A DNA stretch of 5,789 bases from NCBI RefSeq assembly GCF_033720595.1, contig NZ_JAWWCF010000184.1:1-5789 (forward strand), written 5' to 3'. A model generated the notes under the pieces. It was not told the origin of the DNA, did not search any database, and saw only the letters and a list, made by a program, of their open reading frames with translations. This document shows, one piece after another, positions 1 to 5,789 of the stretch. Each line of letters begins with the position of its first letter. Position 1 is the stretch's first letter. Both the position numbers and the translations under genes were made by a program. Source of the DNA: Lishizhenia sp033720595. Its GTDB lineage: Bacteria; Bacteroidota; Bacteroidia; Flavobacteriales_D; Crocinitomicaceae.

Positions 1-474
1 GTATTTGTAGAAGCTCTTCCGGTTGATACTACTGTCAACTGTGATGCAGTGCCAACGGCAATAACTTTAACCGCAACGGATAATTGTAATTCAGCAAGCG
101 TGAACTACCAAGAGAGTACTACCGCTGGAAACTGTGCAAATGCTTATACATTAACGAGAACTTGGACGGCAACAGATGACTGCGGAAATGTGTTGACACA
201 TGTTCAAACGGTAACCGTTCAAGACACTACTGCTCCTTTATTTGTGGAAGTCCTTCCAATTGACACGACGGTAAACTGTGATGCTATACCAGCTGCAGTT
301 ACTCTAACCGCAACAGATAATTGTAGTACAGCATACGTGAATTACCAAGAAAGTACTACAGCTGGAAACTGTACAAATACATACGTATTAACGAGAACAT
401 GGGTAGCTACTGATGATTGTGGTAATACATCAACGCATATTCAAACAGTAAATGTTCAGGATACTACATTACCT
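1..474 (+). repeat. Two tandem 237-bp repeats coding four-cysteine HYR-like domains
   Basis: Unit 1 is 1-237 and unit 2 is 238-474, each exactly 79 codons. By hand alignment 61 of 79 residues are identical, and cysteines at unit positions 14, 29, 45 and 61 are conserved, enough for two disulfides per domain. Shared blocks include TATDNC, NYQESTTAGNC, TRTW, ATDDCGN and VQDTT. The pattern matches the HYR-like repeats common in secreted Bacteroidota proteins. Unit 1 begins at the window edge, so more copies probably lie upstream. At 24 of the 61 conserved positions the codons differ silently, so the two copies are not a fresh duplication. Confidence 0.93.
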
Positions 475-1467
475 GAAATCATATCCTTCCCTGCAGATAT
501 TTCGGTTGACAATGATAGTTCATTCTGTGGTGCTGTGATCAGTTGGACCGAACCACAAGGAACTGACTTATGTGGAACCGTTGATGTTCAGAGTACATAC
601 AGTTCTGGAGATTTCTTTGATGTTGGCGTAACAACGGTGACCTATACATTCACCGACGAATGTGGTAATGCTGTTGATAGTTCGTTTACTGTAACAGTAA
701 CAGACAATGAAGATCCAACGGTTACTTTCAATACGGCAAACTATTTCTGTGCTAGTGATATTGTAGAAATCGATTATGACGTAAATGACAACTGTTCAAT
801 TGATACTATCATTACTGATTTCGATGAACAAACCAACTTCCCAATTGGTACGACAACAGTTTCAGTTCAGATCATAGATATTCACGGAAACACAAGTACC
901 ACTAGCTTCGACATTGTGGTAAGACCATTACCTGAGATCAAGCTGAACCCAGTCTTTGATAATTGTAAAGGAGGAGAAACAATGCTTGAGGTACACTCAC
1001 CGAAAAATGACCTAATATACGATTGGTATTTAGAGCAAACTTGGGTGAATTCAGGTCCTGAATATTTGATTGACAAATTAGAATCTGATGATGAGGGAGA
1101 ATACATTGTTTATGCTACGGATGAATATCAATGTGTAAACAGTGACACTTTGGAAATGATTACAGAGGTATGCGACATGATCATTTATGAAAGTTTCTCT
1201 CCAAATGAAGATGGTATTAACGACTACTTTGTAATTGAATATCTAGAAGAATATCCAAATACATCAGTAAGAGTATTTAACCGATGGGGATCTGAAGTAT
1301 ACTACAATGAAGACTATCAAAACAATTGGGATGGTACTTCTCAAAATAAACTAAACGTAGGAGGCAATGAACTTCCAGAAGGAACTTACTTCTACATCAT
1401 TGAATTAACTGACCCAGTAAGTGGTGAAGCTAAGGCTTACCAAGGGTATGTATACATTAAACGATAA
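1..1467 (+). CDS. Large secreted HYR/Ig-repeat protein with type B T9SS sorting domain (5' end missing)
   Basis: The frame is open from base 1 to the TAA at 1465-1467, so this is the last 488 residues of a longer protein; the GTG at 49 is an internal valine codon inside a repeat, not a start. Counting from base 1, residues 1-79 and 80-158 are tandem HYR-like repeats with four cysteines each. Residues 157-236 are a HYR-type domain (GVTTVTYTFTDECGN), and 239-308 are a more diverged copy (IGTTTVSVQIIDIHGN). Residues 310-392 are Ig-like (W342, and DEGEY near 364-368). Residues 393-488 are the gliding-motility-type C-terminal domain, with SPNEDGINDYF, VFNRWG, WDGT and the ending GYVYIKR. In this family the C-terminal domain directs export through the type IX secretion system, and the repeats form a surface stalk or adhesin. 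The next gene, 6 bp downstream, is a SprF-type partner, which supports type B secretion. The ligand and the N-terminal domains cannot be seen. Confidence 0.93.
   Translation, partial: VFVEALPVDTTVNCDAVPTAITLTATDNCNSASVNYQESTTAGNCANAYTLTRTWTATDDCGNVLTHVQTVTVQDTTAPLFVEVLPIDTTVNCDAIPAAVTLTATDNCSTAYVNYQESTTAGNCTNTYVLTRTWVATDDCGNTSTHIQTVNVQDTTLPEIISFPADISVDNDSSFCGAVISWTEPQGTDLCGTVDVQSTYSSGDFFDVGVTTVTYTFTDECGNAVDSSFTVTVTDNEDPTVTFNTANYFCASDIVEIDYDVNDNCSIDTIITDFDEQTNFPIGTTTVSVQIIDIHGNTSTTSFDIVVRPLPEIKLNPVFDNCKGGETMLEVHSPKNDLIYDWYLEQTWVNSGPEYLIDKLESDDEGEYIVYATDEYQCVNSDTLEMITEVCDMIIYESFSPNEDGINDYFVIEYLEEYPNTSVRVFNRWGSEVYYNEDYQNNWDGTSQNKLNVGGNELPEGTYFYIIELTDPVSGEAKAYQGYVYIKR
1177..1464 (+). other. Type B C-terminal sorting domain of the type IX secretion system
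   Basis: This stretch codes the last 96 residues of the upstream gene. It has the hallmarks of the gliding-motility-associated C-terminal domain family (CHU_C / TIGR04131 type): FSPNEDGINDYF at the start, then VRVFNRWGSEVYY, NNWDGT, LPEGTYFYIIEL, and GYVYIKR at the very end. Known members direct secretion through the T9SS, and type B members usually need a PorP/SprF-like partner, which follows immediately here. It is listed separately because it fixes the export route of the protein. Confidence 0.93.
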
Positions 1468-1473
1468 ATTGAC

Positions 1474-2394
1474 ATGCAAAAATTAACATTAAACTTACTG
1501 TTTGTACTGCTGACTTTTAGTACTTCAGTTTTTGCACAGCAAGAATCACAATTCACGCAGTACTTAGACAATATGCTCTACTACAACCCTGCCTATGCAG
1601 GAAGTAGAGATGCATTAGCTATCACTAGCTTAAGCAGAGCCCAGTGGGCGGGTATTGAGGGTGCACCAAAAACAACCACACTAAGTGTACATTCACCCAT
1701 CACCTTGAAGGGACTAGCGCTTGGTGCAAGTATGATTTACGATAAGATTGGTCCAACCTCATCGACTTGGGTAAATGGAGATATTTCTTATACCATACAA
1801 CTGGATAGAAAAAAGAAAAGTAAACTTTCTTTTGGTCTTAAAGTAGGAGCCAACTTTTTAAGCAACAACTATGGAACATTAACAAAGGAAGAATGGAATG
1901 ACCCAACCCTATCTGGAGCAGTTCAAAATGAAATTAAACCCAATTTTGGTGCAGGTGTTTATTACCATTCGAAATACTGGTTTCTAGGATTATCTAGTCC
2001 TCGTATTGTTGAAAGTGCAGCAGAAGTGGGAGAATTAAACTACAGAGATATTCGTCACTATCACCTTGCCTTTGGAGGGTACTTTAAGTACAATAGGATG
2101 CTGAAAATACGTCCATCCATCATGCTTAAAGTTGCCATGAATTCACCAATGGCCATCGAAGCTTCGAACTACTTTATTTTCTATGACAATTTCTGGCTGG
2201 GTGTCAATTATAGATTTAAAGAAAGTATTGCACTAATTGCTCAAATAAACCTCAGTAACGAGTTTAAAATAGGGTATGCCTTTGAATTATCAGGAAACAG
2301 ATTGGTCAAATACAATTTAGGTTCTCACGAATTATTATTGAGTTACGACCTTAACTCTAAAGTTAAAAATCTTCAATCTCCAAGATACTTTTAG
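1474..2394 (+). CDS. PorP/SprF family type IX secretion outer-membrane protein
   Basis: The 306-residue product has a clear signal peptide (hydrophobic 4-20, likely cleavage after VFA at 21). The family signature follows at once: QFTQYLDNMLYYNPAYAGSR, then RAQWAGIEGAPKTTTLSVHSP. The rest alternates in the manner of beta-strands and ends in phenylalanine (SPRYF), as outer-membrane barrels often do. Length is normal for the family. PorP is a T9SS component in P. gingivalis, and SprF is needed for surface delivery of the adhesin SprB in Flavobacterium johnsoniae. Lying 6 bp after a type B cargo gene and 3 bp before a PorE-like gene, this copy is best read as the dedicated SprF-like partner of that cargo rather than the core PorP; that distinction is inferred from position. 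The ATG at 1474 has no evident Shine-Dalgarno sequence, as is usual in this phylum, so translational coupling is plausible. Confidence 0.93.
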   Translation: MQKLTLNLLFVLLTFSTSVFAQQESQFTQYLDNMLYYNPAYAGSRDALAITSLSRAQWAGIEGAPKTTTLSVHSPITLKGLALGASMIYDKIGPTSSTWVNGDISYTIQLDRKKKSKLSFGLKVGANFLSNNYGTLTKEEWNDPTLSGAVQNEIKPNFGAGVYYHSKYWFLGLSSPRIVESAAEVGELNYRDIRHYHLAFGGYFKYNRMLKIRPSIMLKVAMNSPMAIEASNYFIFYDNFWLGVNYRFKESIALIAQINLSNEFKIGYAFELSGNRLVKYNLGSHELLLSYDLNSKVKNLQSPRYF

Positions 2395-2397
2395 AAT

Positions 2398-4626
2398 ATG
2401 AAATTATCACTTACCATATTGACAATCCTTTTTACTTTTCTTGTTGTGGGGCAGGAAGGAAGGCTAAAATATGCGAATGAATTATTGGAAAATAAATCTT
2501 ATTTCTATGCAGCTCAAGCTTATGAAGATGTATTAGAACGAGGGATTGATTCAATGAGCATTGCGTCTAATATTGCCTTAGCTTACGACAAAACAGGTGA
2601 TTTTATGAACGCCTTAAATTGGTACGAATACATTTATACACAAGGAAAATGCACCGATTACCAAATCTTAAGGTATGTACTTTTAGAAAAAAGAGCGAAA
2701 AACTATACGAAAGCCTATGAAACATTAACTACCTATTTAAGCACTAAAGAACCTACAGAATATGAATTAAACTTAGCGCTTAATTTTGGCAACTTCGAAA
2801 AACTTGCGGTTGCAGACGAAAACTTCAAGGTTGAAAAGGAAAATATCAACACGCATCAATCTGAAATAGGTATTAGCTATAAAGACAGCTCTACTGTTAT
2901 TTTCTCAAGAAACCAACGTTCTAGATTAATGGAAAATCAAATCCATTCTTGGACAGGAAGTTATTTCTATCACCTCTATAAAGCCGATGTTACTGAATCG
3001 GGAAAACTAAATAATGTTACTCCTATAAAATCGAATAGAAAATCAAAATTCCACGATGGAACAGGCGTGTATAGTCCTCAATATGATGTCTATTTCCTTA
3101 CCAGGAATAATGCGGAACAATTGAAGAGAAGAAATAGAAAGGATGAAGATAATTCTCAAATCAAACTAGAGATATACACCGCAAAGGTGGAAAACAACGC
3201 TTTGAAAAACATAAGAAATCTCAATAGAATTAATTCAAGAAAATACTCCACTTGTCACCCAACTTTAGACACCATTAATAATCGTCTCATTTTTTCATCT
3301 AACCAACCTGGTGGATATGGAGGAATGGACCTCTATTACGTGCAATTAAATAAAAGAGGGAACATTGTTGGGGACCCAATAAACTTTGGCCCAGAAATCA
3401 ACACCCAAGAGGATGAGGTTTTCCCCCATTTCAATTCTGTTGAGAGAACACTTTTTTTCTCTACTGAAGGACATTATGGTTTAGGTGGATTGGACATATT
3501 TGCTGCAAAATTAGACACCAATTTTCAAACTCTTAAACTTCGAAATTTGGGTGCTCCAGTGAACAGTAATCAGGATGACTTTTCTTATGTAGACAATGCA
3601 TTTTCCCAGCATGGGTACTTTAGTAGTAACCGTGATGGAGACGATGACATCTACAGTTTTACAAAGCTTAAAGAGATTTTCCATACTCCCTTACTTAATG
3701 GTAAGGTCTATGACGGGTTTACAGAGAATACCGTAAGTAATGCCATGGTTTACCTATTCAATGATAAAGGAGTAGTGATAGATTCGACGTATTCTAGTTT
3801 AACGGGAAGCTACAATTTTAAGGTAGAACAGAATGAAACGTATTTGATTCGTACTCAAAAAGAAGGGATGAAAACCGATGAAGAGCTATTATTAACAGAC
3901 GATTCAGAATACTATACAGTAAACCTTCACCTTAACACAACTCCTAATTACTTATTTGCCGGAAGAGTTATAGATCAGGAAACTGAAGTAGATGTCCCTA
4001 ATGTTCGCATTGTTCTTATGGATAGTACAGGTAACATTAAAAACTATACCTACGATTCAATCAACGGTCACTTTATCATAGATAATATTCGCTATCAATA
4101 TGGAGATGATGTAGACTTCACTTTTGTTGTTTCCGCTCCAGGATACTATACTAGATATATCCCCTTTAAAGAAACATTAGGAGATCGTCAACATTTGTTT
4201 TTAGATAATGAATATGATGTGGTTTTAATTAAAAATGAGAATTACGAAATCACAGATCTTTTCAATTTAATGCCAATCTACTTCAATTTTGACAAGCATA
4301 ACATCAGACCAGATGCTGCAGAAGAATTGGACAAAATAGTTGTTATACTAAATCAGCACCCAGATATAACATTGTATTTACAAGCGCACACAGATACTAG
4401 AGGGGCAGACTATTACAACATGTGGCTTTCTAGAAAAAGAGCCGAAAACTCTAAAAAATACTTGGTTGCAAAGGGAATAAATCCAGAGCGATTGAAAATA
4501 GAATTCTATGGAGAAAGAAAACTTTACATCCCTTATAAACAAATTAGAGATGCAAAAGGAATTGTAGAAAAAGAACGTTTACATCAACTCAATAGACGTG
4601 TTGAATTCGTTATCTCACTACAATAA
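2398..4626 (+). CDS. PorE-like OmpA-family protein: TPR, PD40 propeller, carboxypeptidase-regulatory-like and OmpA domains
   Basis: The 742-residue product has a signal peptide at 1-18 (likely cleavage VVG|QEG; no lipobox cysteine). Residues 20-130 are TPR-like helices (YANELLENKSYFYAAQAYED; NIALAYDKTGDFMNALNWYE). Residues 145-421 contain PD40/WD40-like propeller blades, seen in SSNQPGGYGGMDLYY (300-314), LGGLDIFAAKL (362-372) and FSSNRDGDDDIYSF (408-421). Two carboxypeptidase-regulatory-like beta-sandwiches follow at about 432-510 and 519-595. The OmpA C-terminal domain is at 622-742. D666 (HTDTRG) and R681 (SRKRAEN) align with the D and R of E. coli OmpA that bind diaminopimelate in peptidoglycan. 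This domain order is that of PorE (P. gingivalis) and of OmpA-like proteins encoded beside sprF genes. The inferred role is a periplasmic adaptor tethering the SprF-cargo assembly to the cell wall. The start is 3 bp after the previous stop, and the gene ends the operon just before a terminator. Confidence 0.9.
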   Translation: MKLSLTILTILFTFLVVGQEGRLKYANELLENKSYFYAAQAYEDVLERGIDSMSIASNIALAYDKTGDFMNALNWYEYIYTQGKCTDYQILRYVLLEKRAKNYTKAYETLTTYLSTKEPTEYELNLALNFGNFEKLAVADENFKVEKENINTHQSEIGISYKDSSTVIFSRNQRSRLMENQIHSWTGSYFYHLYKADVTESGKLNNVTPIKSNRKSKFHDGTGVYSPQYDVYFLTRNNAEQLKRRNRKDEDNSQIKLEIYTAKVENNALKNIRNLNRINSRKYSTCHPTLDTINNRLIFSSNQPGGYGGMDLYYVQLNKRGNIVGDPINFGPEINTQEDEVFPHFNSVERTLFFSTEGHYGLGGLDIFAAKLDTNFQTLKLRNLGAPVNSNQDDFSYVDNAFSQHGYFSSNRDGDDDIYSFTKLKEIFHTPLLNGKVYDGFTENTVSNAMVYLFNDKGVVIDSTYSSLTGSYNFKVEQNETYLIRTQKEGMKTDEELLLTDDSEYYTVNLHLNTTPNYLFAGRVIDQETEVDVPNVRIVLMDSTGNIKNYTYDSINGHFIIDNIRYQYGDDVDFTFVVSAPGYYTRYIPFKETLGDRQHLFLDNEYDVVLIKNENYEITDLFNLMPIYFNFDKHNIRPDAAEELDKIVVILNQHPDITLYLQAHTDTRGADYYNMWLSRKRAENSKKYLVAKGINPERLKIEFYGERKLYIPYKQIRDAKGIVEKERLHQLNRRVEFVISLQ

Positions 4627-4645
4627 TCAAAGTTTCATAGCACAA

Positions 4646-4678
4646 AAAAAGCGGTCGTTTGGTAAGCGACCGCTTTTT
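4646..4678. terminator. Bidirectional intrinsic terminator between convergent operons
   Basis: The core GCGGTCG (4651-4657) pairs perfectly with CGACCGC (4667-4673). It is extended inward by TTT/GAA pairing, including one G-U pair, to a 3-base loop (4661-4663), and outward by five A-T pairs (4646-4650 with 4674-4678). Read on the + strand it ends in TTTTT, 20 bp past the stop at 4626. Read on the - strand it ends in seven T (the A run at 4644-4650), 25 bp past the stop of the small barrel gene. It therefore suits both transcripts. The flanking intergenic bases 4627-4645 and 4679-4702 hold nothing else I can recognise. Confidence 0.9.
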
Positions 4679-4702
4679 AATACTTTTCAATCTGCTGCTA
4701 GA

Positions 4703-5176
4703 TTAGAATGCATATCTTATGGCTAAAGATCCACCCCATCCTGCATAACCAGGTCCATTTATTATACCAATTCTAGGTCCTGTATGAAGCGCTAAGTTTA
4801 ACGGGAAATCAAATGTGTATTCAATCCCAATTACACCTCTAGCTCCTAAAGCAAAACCGTCCTCATAGTATTTAACTGGATGATTATCATTCCATAGGAA
4901 CGCATGTGCTCCGGCTCCTAAATACCAATTGAATCCAGACCCTAAATCAAAATTCCATTCGTATAATCCCTCCAAGAAAAGGTGATACCTACCACCTCCT
5001 AGGGTTGCCTCAATAGCATTTGAACCACCCAACATGTGCTTTAAATTTATAGCTCCATCACCATAAGATCCAAAGCGCAATCCTACAGCTGTGTTGTAGT
5101 TTTGTGCCGATGCAACTCCTATTCCACCTGCTAGAAAAGCAAGTACAACCAACATTTTTTTTATTCCTTTCATCAT
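4703..5176 (-). CDS. Small exported beta-barrel-like protein of unknown role
   Basis: The 157-residue product begins with two methionines (ATG at 5176 and 5173; either could be used). A typical signal peptide follows: lysines at 3, 6 and 7, hydrophobic 8-21, likely cleavage ASA|QNY after residue 24. The mature part of about 133 residues is rich in glycine and aromatic residues. It shows short alternating strands (TAVGLRFGSY, HLFLEGLYEWNF, FNWYLGAGAHAFLW, FALGARGVIGIEYTF, LNLALHTGPRIGI) and ends in SLAIRYAF with a terminal phenylalanine. This fits a small outer-membrane barrel of perhaps eight strands. I do not recognise a specific family. It starts 9 bp after the stop of the lamin-tail gene and is probably co-transcribed with it; a weak promoter-like match inside that gene is noted among the rejected items. 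Functional assignment beyond a probable outer-membrane location is not supported. Confidence 0.85.
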   Translation of the reverse strand: MMKGIKKMLVVLAFLAGGIGVASAQNYNTAVGLRFGSYGDGAINLKHMLGGSNAIEATLGGGRYHLFLEGLYEWNFDLGSGFNWYLGAGAHAFLWNDNHPVKYYEDGFALGARGVIGIEYTFDFPLNLALHTGPRIGIINGPGYAGWGGSLAIRYAF

Positions 5177-5185
5177 AAGTAGATT

Positions 5186-5789
5186 TTAATTACCATTCAA
5201 GATAAGAATTTGTCGACATACTTGCAATTGCTGAGATTCCAGGTCAAGAAATTCGGCAACAATAATGTAATTTCCTATGTTGCAAATGTGATTTTCTTCA
5301 TCCATTCCATCCCACAACACAACACCTGAAAAACCTTGTAAAACATTATTAAACAAAGACTTAACAACCATCCCTTCCTCACTATAAATTTTCATGCTTA
5401 ACATATATTTATTACCGTTATGCGAATAATAAATGGATGTCAAATCTTTTTCTCCATCTCCATTTGGAGTGAATATTTTGGGTGAAATAGACAGTTTTGA
5501 AGATGGACCACCCTGAGTAATTTGAGAGTTTTTAAAGCCAGGTGTACCGTAGTTCACATTACTTCCTGCACTATACCATTTTCCAGTTTTTCCCTGGAGA
5601 TTGATTCTTTCAAGAGCCACACCATTTACATCTTCCAAATAGTTGAAATGCATTTTTTCCGAGTAATTAAACACATCATACACATCTTGGGTATCTATTA
5701 GAAATACACTTCCACTGTCGTTCGGAAAATTGGGCAGCTGCATCTCCCAATCGTTGTTTTGCCCTACAAAAGGATAATGTTGTTTTTGA
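5186..5789 (-). CDS. Lamin-tail-domain protein with FlgD-like C-terminal Ig module (5' end missing)
   Basis: The frame is open from the right edge (first full codon 5788-5786) to the TAA at 5188-5186, giving the last 200 residues. The ATG at 5743 is residue 16 of this stretch and lies inside conserved domain sequence (NNDWEMQLPNFPNDSGSVFL), so it is not taken as the start. Residues 1-89 are the end of a lamin-tail-type domain (LPNFPNDSGSVFLID, MHFNYLEDVNGVALERINL, KWYSAG, GTPGFKNSQ), a pattern familiar from large secreted Bacteroidota proteins. Residues 98-200 begin with ISPKIFTPNGDGEKD and continue as a FlgD-like Ig fold (IYSEEGMVVKSL, VLWDGMDEE, IGNYIIVAEF). The missing N-terminal part probably carries further extracellular domains. 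The TPNGDG opening resembles type IX sorting domains, but the strict gliding-type NRWG motif is absent, so the export route is uncertain. The small barrel gene follows after 9 bp. Confidence 0.88.
   Translation of the reverse strand, partial: QKQHYPFVGQNNDWEMQLPNFPNDSGSVFLIDTQDVYDVFNYSEKMHFNYLEDVNGVALERINLQGKTGKWYSAGSNVNYGTPGFKNSQITQGGPSSKLSISPKIFTPNGDGEKDLTSIYYSHNGNKYMLSMKIYSEEGMVVKSLFNNVLQGFSGVVLWDGMDEENHICNIGNYIIVAEFLDLESQQLQVCRQILILNGN

Noticed and set aside
49..51. GTG as the start codon of the cargo gene
   Set aside because: The frame is open to base 1 and residues before it match the second repeat unit in register, so the GTG codes an internal valine.
1..474. A CRISPR-like or other non-coding tandem repeat
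   Set aside because: The 237-bp period is an exact multiple of three, the units are coding throughout, and conservation is at protein rather than DNA level.
882..1106. 74-codon open frame on the - strand
   Set aside because: It lies wholly antisense to the Ig-like part of the cargo gene and shows no recognisable motif or signal peptide; it is a shadow frame.
1474..2394. Calling this gene the core porP of the secretion system
   Set aside because: Bacteroidota genomes usually carry many PorP/SprF paralogues; position after a type B cargo gene favours a cargo-linked paralogue, so no symbol is assigned.
5197..5227. Possible Bacteroidota-type promoter for the small barrel gene: TTG at 5227-5225 and TATCTTGA at 5204-5197 on the - strand, 20 bp apart
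   Set aside because: The -7 element lacks one T of TAnnTTTG and the whole match lies in coding sequence of an AT-rich gene, where such matches arise by chance. The 9-bp gap favours co-transcription.
5741..5743. ATG as the start codon of the lamin-tail gene
   Set aside because: The frame stays open to the right edge, the preceding residues (VGQNNDWE) fit the lamin-tail pattern, and no signal peptide follows the ATG.

Overview
The window looks like chromosomal DNA from a member of the Bacteroidota, most likely a flavobacterium-type marine or freshwater lineage. The evidence is AT-rich sequence, no clear Shine-Dalgarno sequences ahead of the starts, a PorP/SprF-family protein, a gliding-motility-type (type B) C-terminal sorting domain, and a cargo protein made of HYR/Ig-like adhesin repeats. 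Genus cannot be read from the sequence. Coding density is very high; the only real intergenic space is about 76 bp at 4627-4702.

Left block (1-4626, + strand): three genes separated by 6 and 3 bp, almost certainly one transcript. (i) The 3' part of a large secreted protein, running off the left edge, with two tandem 79-residue four-cysteine HYR-like repeats, two further HYR/Ig-like domains, an Ig-like domain and a type B type IX secretion system (T9SS) C-terminal domain. (ii) A 306-residue PorP/SprF-family outer-membrane protein. (iii) A 742-residue periplasmic protein with TPR, PD40 beta-propeller, carboxypeptidase-regulatory-like and OmpA peptidoglycan-binding domains in the order known from PorE of Porphyromonas gingivalis. 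From family knowledge, SprF-type proteins are needed for secretion or surface attachment of type B cargo. The block therefore reads as a self-contained module: a surface adhesin-like cargo, its dedicated outer-membrane partner, and an adaptor that ties the complex to peptidoglycan.

A strong A-tract/hairpin/T-tract at 4646-4678 lies between the two convergent gene blocks and can terminate transcription from both sides.

Right block (4703-5789, - strand): the 3' part of a lamin-tail-domain protein with a FlgD-like C-terminal Ig module, running off the right edge, followed after 9 bp by a small exported beta-barrel-like protein of 157 residues. These two are probably co-transcribed. The role of the small protein is unknown.

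Nothing here is a CRISPR array, RNA gene, insertion sequence or obvious defence system. The most interesting content is the cargo-SprF-PorE-like module and the unexplained pairing of the lamin-tail protein with the small barrel.
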